A DNA stretch of 64,000 nt, from the NCBI GenBank assembly GCA_013180625.2, contig SNVD02006942.1:930001-994000 (forward strand). The letters are read 5' to 3'. Of this stretch, positions 13,801 to 25,690 are shown piece after piece (position 1 is the stretch's first letter; every line of letters starts with the position of its first letter). The notes under the pieces are model-generated. The model did not search any database and was not told the origin of the DNA. It worked only from the letters and a program-made list of their open reading frames with translations. The DNA is from Boswellia sacra. Lineage: Eukaryota; Streptophyta; Magnoliopsida; Sapindales; Burseraceae. Made by a program: the position numbers and the translations under genes.

Positions 13801-14677
13801 GTGAAATAATGAATTTTTGTCTCTTCACACAGTTTGTATATCATAGATTTTAACACTAATGAGTGAACATTTGGGTTGTTTTTATGTTTCTCTTTTAGTT
13901 TTATTTATTATTAGAAAATTAATATTAATTTCACGTTTATAAACTTAAATTTTTTAAAAAATAATAAATTTAACATGATATTAGAGTTATTATTACCAAA
14001 CCGTAATAAAAATTTAAACCTCTTACATGTTATTTAAAAAATATTAATTAAAACATTTTTGTATAATTTACTTGTAAAACTTGTTATCTATAAACCTAAA
14101 CTTTTAAAAAAGTTACAAACCAAACTTAATGATATCTCAATCTTTGAAGCTTTTATCAATAAAGATCGAAGAGTTTAGTTGCCAATGACATAGCCTTTAA
14201 TATCAAAAATTAATTTGTCTCCTATGATCTATATTTAAAGACCTTTTTGTAAAGCCTCTTATCGGTATTATCGGCATGGTTGGAGATACTTGTCAAATAA
14301 ACCCAAGATTTGTTGTTTTTAATATCTATTTTGAATATTAGTTTAATAATAAAACAAGAGAAGAGAACAACACGTCATAACGCAGATTCCCTCCTTTCCC
14401 CCCAAACAGAAATGATTTCTGTCTTTACCGGAAACATTTTATAAAAGTAAGGGGTCTGTGACTTGACTTGAAACAATCATTATCAACCATATAATGTATG
14501 CATGTTCGACCTAATAGGGAACATACTCTTTCTTTATCCTTATATACATACATACATACATACATCTCATGCAGCATTAATTAATTATTCTCCTCTTACA
14601 CTCCCTTTGTTATAACTTCATATTTTTTAATTCAAAATAGGTAAAGACATTTTCCAAAATTAGGAAAACACCAATAA

Positions 14678-14681
<4 letters not shown>

Positions 14682-14713
<32 letters not shown>
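14682..14713. repeat. (TA)n microsatellite
   Basis: About 16 TA units in an already AT-rich region; a (TACA)n run lies 120 bp upstream at 14544-14564. Confidence 0.9.
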
Positions 14714-14716
<3 letters not shown>

Positions 14717-15789
14717 ATATTTTAAAGAAACATTTTTTTAAAGAAACATTTTACAATACGGGGAAAACTAATAATAATATGATTAAGTTAAGTCGAATAT
14801 TGTATATAAACATTGTTTGGATAAGTCAAAAGCAGAGGAAAGAATCTTGGGCATATATATACGTTTCCAATACTCAAAATTATCTTTTTCAATGAATAAG
14901 ACTTTTGCCTCAAAATAAGACATATTTTTTTTGTTTCTTTAAAGCACTTTTTCACATACCCTTATCGATCTTCACATGCTATTCAGCCCATGCAATCATC
15001 ACATCTAAAGATAAAGGATTCTACTCAACCTTTACATCACATGCAATCCGATTCCATATTTATTCATACATATTTTTTTAAATATATGTTAATTAATCTT
15101 AATCACATACTTAAATTATCTTTTGTAGAGACTCCGTATATCCAAATTAAAGGCTAACTGGATAGATCATCCAATATGCGGCTTAACAATTATTACACCT
15201 ACACCCACCCTGCAAACGAGGCTCCCTCAACGGAGAGACGACATCAACCCTTCTTCCTCTTGTTCATAACTAGGGTCCATCATATTAAGTTGATTCTGAT
15301 AAAATTGATAAAGGTTTCAGATGTCTAATCTAAAAAGATTAATCTGATGAATAAAGTGATCAACTATTTTTTATACTCCAAAACTCTCTGTTAACCATCT
15401 AACGTATGACTTAAAATCTTGTATAAAACATAATTATTTTTATAAATGAGTTTTATATATTTATTAAATGTCTCTAAATTGCATATATGGCATTCAATGC
15501 TCTTTTAGTAAATGAGGTAGAGGAGTGCCACGAGTTGGTAGCTCGGTAGCTAGCTAGAATATTCTCATAAATTTTCAAAATTTGTTAACAGTTAGTGGAC
15601 ACATGTCACCTTCGGATTGACATTTGGGAGAAATTTTGGAATTACAAACATGAAAGATAAGCTTTGTTAATGAGCAGAAACAAAATTGTTTTTGAAAACT
15701 GTTTCTGTTGTTGTTGCCTTTTCCACCCTTTACGGAAGGTTCCAGTTTGTTTCGTGGAAGCAGCAAAGAAGACATACATAACATAGCAA

Positions 15790-15905
15790 TAAAGGGGATT
15801 CATATAGCGGTAATACCATATACATACATATACACACACATAGTTATAAAGCGGAATCCATATGGCAATAATACCATACACACACACACACACACATATA
15901 GAGGG
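15790..15905. repeat. imperfect tandem duplication around CA/TACATA repeats
   Basis: Two units of roughly 58-60 bp follow each other. Both contain a GGAATCCATATGGC / GGATTCATATAGCG variant, then AATACCATA and a (CA)n/(TACATA)n run. Pure CA repeats are at about 15876-15896. Probably a length-variable locus. Confidence 0.6.
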
Positions 15906-17800
15906 TGGGGGCATGTGTCATCATCATGACTTGGTATCATGTACATGCATGATGCGTACGAGTGACATCATTAATATGCACGTCCTCATTTCTTCAAAGG
16001 TACTGACTATGCACGTGCGCACTAAACGACTCGTTATTCGTTAAGGCAGAGTCGTTTCGTCTATCGTGAGTAGTGCAGACAGTGCAACCGCAGCCTCTTC
16101 CCTACCTCCTACTCTAAAAGTTACAAAAAAGCCTAATCTAATTACCCCTTTTTTTAAAATTAACCATCTAACTTCAGTTTAATCAGATTTTATACGCTCG
16201 ATATCAGCATAATCATCTCTTACGTATTCTCTTTGTTAAGGTTACTTGGACAATATCAACAGTCTCCCATGTATTTTAATAAATATGATGACCTCCCCTA
16301 CCATTAGAATGATACGTTAATTTTAGTTGTTGAGTACCATGTTTGACTATGTAAAACTGGAAATTACCTCTCAATCGTGATATAAGTGGAATTTAATGAA
16401 TTTAAAGATTTGTTAGTTTTTAATTCTATTAAGTTTAAAATTATGTATTCTTTTTGTTTCTTTTTGTTTTAATTACAATATGAATTTTTATTTAGTTAAT
16501 TTTACAGGATTATCACTAATGACGATTAAGGTCGCTAATAATTTGAAAACAATAGGGGGGTCATGATTTTTAAGCAAAGATTAGGGGAGATGAGGAGATT
16601 ATCCCATATCAAAACTATTTGACCCAGTTAATATGCTCGGTCTGGGTGACTTGTCTTGACGCATTGATATTTTAAAGAGAAGACTGCTTACTTTATATTA
16701 AATAGTTATGCCGTAATGTCATCCCTTGTGTTTCTATAGATGTTAACAACCTTTCTCACTTTTCATTTTCATAGGTAACATTAACACTAAAGGAATTTTT
16801 TTTTATTTTGAGTTTTTGTTTTCAAATTTAAAAAAAAATATTTAGTTAGTTTTAAATTTATTTGAATTTTGAAAATGATATGTGATAGCTATTAATTTCA
16901 AGTATATTAGTAAATATGAGTTTTTGAAAAACAGTTTTTTTTGAAAACAGAAACAAACACATGTAATTTATTAAAATTTCCTAAATAAATCTTATGAATT
17001 AGAAGATTTATCAAATTTTTCTCCTTTTTAGTCAAAAATAGTGTTGCTTTTGTTTTCACTTGTTATTAAATTACAATATCAGCTTTTGTAGTTAGTTTTA
17101 ACTAACCTTGAGGTCGAGGGAGTTACTGATTGTGAACAAAAATCAGGGGAGGTAAGAAAATATGGTTGGAGTTAGACCTAGCAATGCAGAGCACTAGGAC
17201 TATTACTTGAGCACGAAACAAGAGGAAATGGGAAAGGAATGGCAATATCGCAATAAAGAAGAATAAGGAGGATAAAATAGTAACGAAGATAAACAGAGGG
17301 GGAGAGAGAGAGAGAGGGAAGGTGATGTAGACTAGGCCAAATTATGTCCTGTACTGGAGTTATGAGGTAGCTCCACTAAGGGCCCTAACCAGCAAGGCAG
17401 GTAGAAACAGCACCAAGCATCCCTGCCCCTTTGTACGTTCCAGGAAATGCAATTGCAGCAGCATAGCATCCACCTCAAACACGACAAGCAATAACACTGC
17501 AACGCGAAAAAGTGTCACTAGCAAACTGCTCTGCACTCTCATACACCTAATAACGACACCAAGAGATAAAGTTAAGCGTGTTTCGCATCGCAGGTTGAGT
17601 TTGCATAGTCTCTTATTTTTCAATTTCCTTTTCTTATTTTTGTCAACAATTGGTAGGTCCCAATCCATTGCCCGACGTCTCTTTTCTCTTATTTTCTAAT
17701 CCTTTGTGGGTCTCCCTCTCCCCTCTCCATTGTCATCTACATGGTTTGTAGTAACCTGTATATACTATTAGATTCTCATTGATCATCAATTTTGTTTTTG

Positions 17801-18930
17801 TAAATTCTCTCTCTTGTCTATATATAAATAGAGCCCACAATCATTGTACATTCTTCAAAATGTTATCAGATCCGTAGCATGGTATTAACTTTATGTTATC
17901 ATGACATGAGCTTAACAATAACAATATTACAAATAGTGCAAATGTGCGCTGCTCATCCTCCTCGTGCTTCTTCTTTTCAGCCCTCTCTTGTATTGCAAGT
18001 TCTTAAGGGAATGTGAAGTTTCGGGATTAATTAATTGATTTGGTTTTTGAGAAACAAACAACCCCATTTGCTTTAATTAATCTGTTTTCTAATTATTGGT
18101 ACTTTCATTCAAATTTGATGTTGGAATGTTCCTCTATCTTGGTATCTCCTGCCACTATACCATGAATTCTATCCTTATATTAGAAAAATTAAGCAATCTT
18201 GGAATATAAGAGAACTTCATATTCATGTAAGGAGTGTATTATTTTGATTTGACATCAATCAAGATAATGTTTCACCAAATTTAGCAGTAAAGCAACACAA
18301 TCTAGTCGGAGATGGCGATTGTAATGGAATATTTTGTATGGTGAAAAACTTATAATGGAAACGGGTGGGCATCAAACACAGTTGCAATCATAAATATGTT
18401 TAATGACACATTTAAATAGGTGAGAGGGGTAGGTGTGACAGATTTTTATTAGCTTATCAGAATCTTCCAGATCATGAAACGCATTCACTATTTGTTATTT
18501 TTAACTCTGGTAAGCATCAAGGCATTCTCTGGGATTTTGAACGTAAACTAACTGTGAATGAATGCGATTGGTGAGACCTGTCCACATCTAAGTGGTTACA
18601 CACTTACACTTCAGTCCCACCCCGCAACCACAACTGCCCCCAATCTCTAATCCAGTATCTTCTCAATTAACTTGTCAACAATCACAAATTAATGTTCAAA
18701 AAACGTTTAAATAAAACAGTAATTGAAACATAAAAATTAACCGCAAAATACTGATAAAATACTAATCATTCATACAAAGATTCAAAGTACAAAACCAAGT
18801 AAGAGATTAAGAGCACACCAACCCAAAATTTCCCACCACTCTTCTCTACTCATTATTTACAATTTTCAACTTAAAGCCACTACTTAACCTAGATTGATAT
18901 TATCTTTTGCACCCTTTGAACTGAGTCGAC
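17801..18930. other. intergenic/3' flank of HIPP gene
   Basis: A TATATAAATAG box at about 17821-17831 is followed by a GTTATCAGATC word at about 17862. This resembles the end of a Copia LTR and primer site, but no second LTR or coding remnant was found. The last about 150 bases probably carry the 3' UTR of the minus-strand HIPP gene. Confidence 0.3.
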
Positions 18931-20385
18931 TCACATGACAGAACACGCATTTGGGTTCTCATCACTGAACATCTGGGGTGGATGCACCTGTGCCGGATAT
19001 CCATATTGATAACTATAATCATACATTGGATAAGGGTATCCAAAACCCGACCCAGGAAAGGCCACCATGTGCTCCACTCTCCCACCTCCACCTCCACCTC
19101 CACCCCCACCACCACCATCGCCGCCACTGCCCTCAGCTTCTTTCTCCCCATCTCCTCCTCCATCCCCACCACCACCTTTCTTCTTCTTTTTCCCACCACC
19201 GCCGCCGCCGCCGCCATTGTTATCACTGCCGTTGGATTCCTTCTCATCTTTCTCCTTCTTAGGTGGCACAATCTGAACATCCCTCTTGAGTCTCTCCTTC
19301 AAGGTCTCGGTCAACGCCTTAACATCCATGGTTCCTTTGACCGTTACCAACTCCTTCTGCTTGTCCACTGACGTGTCTAGCACCCCTGCAATGTGAGCAA
19401 TTGAGTAAATAAATAAAATCAAATAAAATAAAAAAACATTAAAACAACAAACAACCGCAACGTAAGCTACATAGAAACGACACCGTTACTGCAACGGTAC
19501 GGAATCATGAGTTAATGATAAAGTGATAAAATCTCAAAACTCACCTTTGGTTTTGGAAACAGTCTTGTTAATCTTCTCGATGCAGCCCTGGCAGTGAAGC
19601 GGCAGCTTCAAAACCGCCGTCGTGACCGGAGGCTGTAAGTGTAACCAACCAACCGTTTAATTTTAAATGTGTTAATAAAACCAAATAAATTAATTAAATA
19701 ATGAAATTATTATGGGGGTTGAAGAAAGGACAGAAGTGAAACAGACCTCTTTGGTCTTCTTGTCATCTGGGTTTTTGTCTTTGGATTGGCTGTTGTCTGG
19801 TTTCTGGGTATTTTCTTTGTCTTTCTTGGGCTGGGGAGAGATGAGTTCGACCTTTCTCTTGGTTTTTTCCTCGAGTTTGTCTCGGATCTTGGATGGATCC
19901 ACTGCTCCAACTACGGTCAGTTTGTTTGAGGTTGTCTCTGTTTTCACCGTCTCCACGCCTTCATTAAACAAAAACAACATTAATTACTCTAATTTACACG
20001 AAAACAATGTCGTAGAATCGAAGCAAACGAGCAGAACAATACCTTCAAAAGAGCGAACAGTTCTGCTGATTTTGGTTGCGCAGCCCTCGCAATGCATATC
20101 AACTTTCAAAACCACCGTAATCGAACTCTTCTCTTCCTTCTTCTTCTTCTCCCCATCTCCTCCCTCTTTCTTCTTCTCGCCTTCATTGTTCTTGTTCTCA
20201 ACGGTTACGTCCTCGTTTTTGGTGTTGTTTCCACTGTTGTTGTTCTTCTTCTGCTAAAAGAAAAGAAATTTCCAAAAAGAATTAGAAATCCTATTTTTCA
20301 TCACTACAAGTGAAGGGAAGGGAGAGGAAAGGTAAAGCAAGGGAAGAACGAATTGGTGGTGACCGAGTTGACTCACCTTGGCCAT
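18931..20385 (-). CDS. heavy metal-associated isoprenylated plant protein (HIPP), two HMA domains
   Basis: Predicted 324-residue protein from five coding exons: 20377-20385, 20043-20253, 19747-19958, 19545-19632 and 18931-19385. All introns are GT/AG and phases agree. After a Lys/Asn/Glu-rich head (about 4-45), HMA domain 1 (about 46-112) has MHCEGC with C58 and C61. A charged linker leads to HMA domain 2 (about 147-213) with LHCQGC (C158, C161). A Lys- and Gly-rich low-complexity stretch follows (about 220-280), then a Pro/Tyr-rich tail. The protein ends in CSVM, a CaaX box expected to be farnesylated. HIPPs are known to bind metal ions through the CxxC pairs and to reach membranes through the lipid. 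Two HMA domains plus a CaaX box fit the HIPP3/5/6-like group, from memory. The first coding exon gives only Met-Ala-Lys. The splice site for exon 2 could also lie 3 bases further in. Confidence 0.92.
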
Positions 20386-20455
20386 TGTTGTGAGTTGAGT
20401 TGTAGTCACTTACTGACGAGTCTGTTTCGGAGAGAAGAAGTGAATGAGGAGGAGG

Positions 20456-20463
20456 TATATATA
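20456..20463 (-). promoter_or_regulatory. TATA box of the HIPP gene
   Basis: TATATATA lies about 70 bp upstream of the ATG, so transcription should start about 30 bp further in, near 20425. A (GA)n-type purine tract (about 20470-20504) lies just upstream of it. Confidence 0.6.
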
Positions 20464-20860
20464 CAGCAGAAGGAGAGGAAAGAGAAGAGAGAGAGAGAGA
20501 GAAACGGGAGTGCTGAAACCATTTTGATGATGGATGATGATGGTGTGATGCATCATGATGATGTTATATGTTTTTCATGTATGTGACTATGTTTTCAAAA
20601 AAACTGAAGAAATAACGGAGATGTGACGGCAGTAGATGCCGATGGTTACACACTTTCACTCTCAACAGATACAATGGGGACGTGCGCGCGTGTTGTGCGT
20701 GTTGGAACCGGCTTAGCGTGTGTACAGACGCGGGACAACCGTCGTCCGTTACTTTGCGGCCGCCTTTCAAGTTTAATTTTAATTTATACAAGAAAAATAT
20801 ATATGTTTTATGTATTTTGTAATATTTTACTTTTAAAAATTATGTAATTTTAGAATTTAT
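20464..20860. other. HIPP upstream region
   Basis: Upstream DNA of the HIPP gene. It holds a GA-rich tract, ATGATG-rich simple sequence (about 20525-20565) and an unusually GC-rich patch (about 20680-20765) that includes CGCGCG and GCGGCCGC. No second gene is recognised. Confidence 0.4.
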
Positions 20861-21038
20861 GGATGTGTTTTTTTTATGAATCCAGTATTTTTGTTTTCAA
20901 TTGAATTTAGGAATATGTGGTTGATTTTGAATTATTTTAAATTTTGAAAAGAATATGTGGTTGAGATTGAATATAAATTGTATTGGAAAATGTGCAGCAC
21001 AGAAAACAGGATTTGGATTCATAAAAGAACAGAGCCTG
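20861..21038 (+). mobile_element. 178-bp hAT-like MITE, copy 1
   Basis: It runs from GGATGTGTTT...ATGAATCC to ATTCATAAAAGAACAGAGCC. The inverted ends (ATGAATCC / GGATTCAT) and full length match the copy at 57427-57604, which lies in the opposite orientation. No coding capacity. The GGCTCTGTTCGTTTAT-type end is common in plant hAT MITEs, from memory. Target duplications are not obvious. Confidence 0.75.
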
Positions 21039-22431
21039 TATTTCTCTAGAATGCTTTTGCGCTACTATACCTGGTTAATTTTCAGAATACAAAAAAAAGA
21101 CTTCTTAAATTCTAATTAGGCTATAGATTATATGAGACTAAATATGATATAAATTTCTTGTATATATTATGATTCAGACTTATATGATCAAATATGATAT
21201 TTTAAAATCATTTTTCCAATGCAAAATATTAACTCAAAAACATGTATCATCCCGATCTAAGAAAAGAATCCTCTTCTTAGCGGTTGAAGAAGTTAATTTG
21301 ATCATTTTGTTAGAAAAGGTCCAAATTTTATGGGAAAGGAAGCCCTGAGTCTCAGTTAGTCTATGTTGATGATGTTAAATTTTGATTAGAAAATATGATC
21401 TAAATCATATAATTACACCATAAATGTATAGTTAATGTTTTAATTAGAGAAAAGATATTCCAGATATAATTATTTAATTAGTAATCTAAATTAATTAGTT
21501 AATAAACACTTTAAATTCGCATTCAAAACTTTTAATTAAGCATATATTATTACAATTATAAACAACAAATTAAAATTGCTTAGATGGGACCTTTGATAGA
21601 TGTTAGTGTAATCATCATCCTGAAAACCGAAAACAAACAAGATGTGTCATGGAAAAGGATAGGATGGTCATTGGAGGCCCAAACCATTGGCCCTTGGCAG
21701 TACTTGCTAATCCTGCCCAAATCCAGAAGTCCATATATGTTTTCCAATTCAACTGGGGCTAACTCACAAACCTAAAAGTTCAGACCCACTATTTGGAAGC
21801 ACGTTTGACGATCTCTTAGAAGGGTGTAAACTAATTATCATTTCTCTTTTTTCATCAATTTAGATGTCGGATTCTACGACATAGTCTGCATAACTAAAGC
21901 TGCAAAAGATTATTAAAATAAGGGTTCTCATATAGGCATGCAAATTAAATAAATAAAATAAGATATAATTCTTGATTAAAATGATAACATTTATTACCAT
22001 TTAAATTTCTTTGACATATCTCTGTACATATTAAGAGCAATATTTTAAATATATTTATTACAATACTCAACTGATTCTCATGCAGATTAACTATAAATTA
22101 CAGAGCAATGACAAATTTTATTACAAAATTGTTTTGCTTAGAACAGTGGCTTCTCTAATCCTTTTCTTTGAAGACCATTTGTAGGGAATACATTTGGGTA
22201 AAGACCGAAGCGTAGTTTAGGCAGTGGATGGTGCGTTAAACAATGACATATGTATTACATGGTCGAATAAACAGGCCATTAAGCGTTTCCTATCTAAAAT
22301 CTAAAAGACTAAAAATTATAGCAAGTTGACTTTTTAACTTAAAATCTCTGACATAAATTCATGATTATTTATTTATTTGTCACAATTTCTTAGTTGTGAG
22401 TGTTATCCTTCGAAGATAATTTAACATTAAA
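21039..22431. other. intergenic, nothing recognised
   Basis: An ATG-started 63-codon frame at 21584-21775 lies in somewhat GC-richer sequence but has no recognisable domain and no splice-supported partners. It is not called as a gene. Confidence 0.4.
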
Positions 22432-25400
22432 TTACACTCTTGGAATGTGGACCTGCATTTTGAGAGCTGAATCCAATGCATCTTCAAGAAATTTCTCAGC
22501 AGCAGTATATTGCCTTGTCTATTGCCCTCAATTGCCACCACCGCCAAAGCTGTCCTGCACAAACAAGCGGATAACGAATCACTGCCTGCTGGGCCTGTCA
22601 GCTAGTAACCACAGACAACTCTTGGTACCTCCTGAGAGCACCAAGGATGTGCTTTGTCTTATTCTCCAACTCCTTCTTGTGGTCGGCCATGGCTATTTCA
22701 ATCAACATACCATCATCGCTAACAATTGATTCTACAGCCCGTCTCAAATTATACACAGAAACAAAACAAATTCTAGCTGACAATTGAACAAAGTAATTGT
22801 GACTCTTGTATGTACTGACACTGAAAATTTTCATTGATTCTTCTAAAGGTTTGATTCACATTCACACAGATCCCATCACTATAACTTACTGGAAAGATCC
22901 TTTTCAAAGGGAGATTAATGTCTTTTTCAAATGCATCTACTTGTAATTGGATCAACCTTAAAAGAAGTGAATGAAATTTACTCTAATATTTGATGTGAGG
23001 GCAACGTATCCTTGAAGCTTTGTGTAAAACAAACAAACAAAAGAGAGAAATCCCTATCCTGTCTAAACGCAGATTTCAATGGGTAGAGCAGGATCAGAAG
23101 CAAGAGTTGGTCATTTATAATGTCCATATATTTCTTTTACTTTTTACTATAGATTTTAAATCCTGTATACTTATATATAAACCATATGGTACACTAATAA
23201 TTAAAGAAAAATAAGTAATAGAGAACAAAAAGGGAGTAATTTTGACAGGAAGTACTCTGAGCTGTTGTGGCCATATTGTGCTCTCTCCACTATCAAGTTC
23301 AGTGTTGTACACGTTGTTTGCACTCTTGTAATCTTGCATTCTTGGCTGCATCCTCTTATAAATCATATAACTGTTTTACATGTGATGGCATTCAGCGACT
23401 GTCTGACAACAAAGGGAAAGAAACAACAACATATATATATGTATATATTAAAAACCCAATGACACATGTCTATAGAGAGCTGTGAAAAGAAAACAACTAA
23501 TGTTGCAGAATGACTTTTGTCTTCTAACTGTACAGCTGGTTGATTCGAGATCCTATAACGTAATAAGGACACAAAATACCATTAAACCATGGATAGAAAA
23601 TATAAATATTCTCGCCACCAGAAATTTTTATTTACCTTCAACATGTTTATCTCCTACTTAAGATCAGGCACATGATCCTTAGATCAGTCAATGCTCACTT
23701 GACCAAAAGAAATGATAGACACAATATTCATAAGAAAAAAAGGAAGCTTAAGGGTTCCTATCCTCCTAGAGAAAAAAATCAGAGGGGTATCTACATGTTT
23801 TAGCTCTGGCACGAAATCAATTGACCAACATATTTTCATAAACGTGCATGACTTTTTGTTTTCCCTTGAATATTCAGAAAAGAGACTGAACACTCGCCCC
23901 CAGAGTATCATATTGAAGATGCGACTGTCCTCATATTGGCTTTCCAAGGCCACCCAAAGATACAGTCTATGTACCATATGAGAATTGTAGTTGCAAAAGA
24001 TAAGAAGCCACTAAGGTAAAAGGCCAGCCAAATTTGGAAAAAAAACCTCAAATTCATTTGAACAGCACAAATCCCAGTCAAAAACTCAGCTTAACCAATA
24101 AGTGGACAGGAAACTAATCTAACTGCATTATTTTTTGTAAGGATGGTGAAAATAATCGATAGAGTGCAAGTTTCTCACATGCTAAACTACCCATTCATTA
24201 AAGATAAAATTATAAATGAAGTGTTGGCAACTGATAAAACCCTGTTTGATCTTGACAACGACATAGAGAGGTCATTAGTTATGGCTGATAACAAGAAGTA
24301 ATGCTAATCTCTAACCTTGTTTCAATCTAGTCATGTCATAAATTTTGCTAATTGTTGAACTGCCCTCCCTAACTATTTCTTATAACCCCAAACTTTGTTA
24401 TCTTGATGATCTTATCTTTCCACTTCATTTTCAGGCAACTAAAATTTGAGTAGGTAACCATTTACAGCCAAAAAAAAAATTTAATTTATCGCCTGGATTT
24501 ACTAGCCTTAACTTTGATACGAGCAATTTCAGAGTGCTTCCACTGCTAGAAAAAAGATTAGTTTGCCATCTGACTCCATCAACATGACACTTGAGATAGA
24601 TCTTCCATTCTGCAGCTATTTTCCCGCGCATACACTTTTCTGCTAATCATCTCTTGTAACTAATTTCTTCCTATAAGTCAAGAATGAAAGTAGTATAATG
24701 TAATGATCACTGGACCAAAATTGTAGCGAGCACGTTTCCTTCTTAGCATTAAATCCACTTCTCTTTGTTATTCCCTTGATAACCTTTTAAAATTTCCTGT
24801 TAGTAAAATTTAATCATATTCTATAAACCATGTTGACACATCCCAACTATCAACACATGATCATACATAAGAATTAAAAATGTGCCAAATTCCTACATGA
24901 GAATTAAAAAAGTACCAAACTCCTACGAATGCTCAAGAAGCCATCCCTCCAATTGCAAAATCCAGGACTTCTGAAGCTTACTTTATAAGAAACAACAAAA
25001 AGTTCCTCTACTTTTTAACGTGTGCTAATTACAAAACAAATTAACCAACAAATTCTCTATCTTTCATTCTTCTTGAAAACATAAATAAATCTTTTATTTT
25101 CATTTTGATACAGATATTTCTAAAACAAACGTGCAAAATTTATAACCAAGAGCACACTTTCATTTCCAGTCCATTATTTCATATTTAGACTTCCTTACTC
25201 AAAATTTTCAAATTATCTCTTTGTAAGTTAAGTTTTCCAAGCTCTAATTAACATGGAGATATAAATTATAATATTAACAAACAACTACCTTGGTTTAGTA
25301 CCTTGTTTTCTCTTCACTGTCGCAAGCGCCGTCACTCATTCCTGACACAATCGCCAGAAGCATCTTCAACTTTCCATTTGAGCTTCACAAGTAGCCGCAT

Positions 25401-25690
25401 TATCTTCTATCTAAGAAAAAATTAAATTCTTCTGCCGAAGTAGATATAGAAAAAAATAATTAAAAATTAAAGCAAGAACCGACACCTCGTTGCAGTAACA
25501 GAATTTTTCAGATCATAGGCTCATTCACAAGATTTTTCAAAAGCGGCGGAGCTTACCTTGATCGATGCTTATTTGCCAGCTGCGACGCCAGGCGAACCAA
25601 ATCTTCACTTCCGAGATTTGCACCACGTCGCTTGCTCCACCGTTTCTTGTTCTCCGGAGGATCTACCGCTTCAGCGATTACGTGGCGCAT
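22432..25690 (-). CDS. uncharacterised spliced gene (structure partly inferred)
   Basis: I do not recognise this family. Proposed coding exons: 25557-25690 (starts ATG at 25690, reads MRHVIAEAVDPP..., Lys/Arg-rich, ends phase 2 at AAG|gtaagc), 25302-25382, about 22890-22956, about 22629-22742, and 22432-22513 ending in TAA. The last exon reads QYTAAEKFLEDALDSALK and the one before it IEIAMADHKKELENKTK, both strongly helix-like. Phases agree across exons 1-2-3 and 4-5. The join between exons 3 and 4 is unresolved: a good donor (CCA|gtaagt at 22889) is in the wrong phase, so exon 3 may run on to a GT at about 22813, or exon 4 may start earlier. The intron between exons 2 and 3 is about 2.3 kb and may hide further exons, such as a 42-bp phase-neutral segment near 23340. 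The product would be roughly 180-220 residues, basic at the N-terminus and helical at the C-terminus. Confidence 0.45.
24143..24301 (+). other. 52-codon ATG open frame inside the large intron
   Basis: An ATG-to-TAA frame reading MVKIIDRVQ... and ending ERSLVMADNKK is strikingly protein-like (acidic and basic helix pattern). It lies on the strand opposite the spliced gene. It is too short to judge, and there is no recognised family or promoter. It may be chance or a gene relic. Confidence 0.2.

Larger units (their letters stand above)
10881..17800. other. long intergenic stretch with microsatellites
   Basis: No gene recognised in about 7 kb. It holds a (TACA)n run (14544-14564), a (TA)n run (14682-14713), CA/TACATA runs (about 15820-15900), and a weak relative of the 178-bp MITE family near 16797-16960. 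The interval 17.34-17.70 kb is richer in G+C, with a 102-codon minus-strand frame (17360-17668) that starts at an ATG near CCAATCCAT. Its hydrophobic Leu/Val run looks protein-like, but I recognise no family and do not call it. Confidence 0.4.

Noticed and set aside
17360..17668. 102-codon minus-strand ATG frame with a hydrophobic run
   Set aside because: It is the best lone frame in a 7-kb desert, but the N-terminus is Lys/Arg/Leu-rich low complexity, there is no recognised domain or TATA-supported start, and no splice partners. Left as unassigned.
17815..17880. Possible Copia LTR end and primer site
   Set aside because: TATAAATAG and GTTATCAGATC words are suggestive, but no partner LTR, purine tract or gag/pol remnant was found nearby.
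18978..19371. Plus-strand Pro/His/Ser-rich frames of 69-129 codons
   Set aside because: They are antisense to the Gly/Lys-rich exon of the HIPP gene; the low-complexity triplets keep all frames open.
23684..23981. Overlapping 97- and 89-codon frames on opposite strands
   Set aside because: Neither shows a family motif. The region lies in the large intron of the unknown minus-strand gene; it could hold an exon, but no pair of phase-matching splice sites was found.
24431..24631. Candidate extra exon of the unknown minus-strand gene
   Set aside because: An acceptor-like CTAG/CAG and a stop after a Lys/Arg-rich tail (KHSEIARIKVKASKSRR) look attractive, but the phase does not fit the upstream exon without added assumptions.
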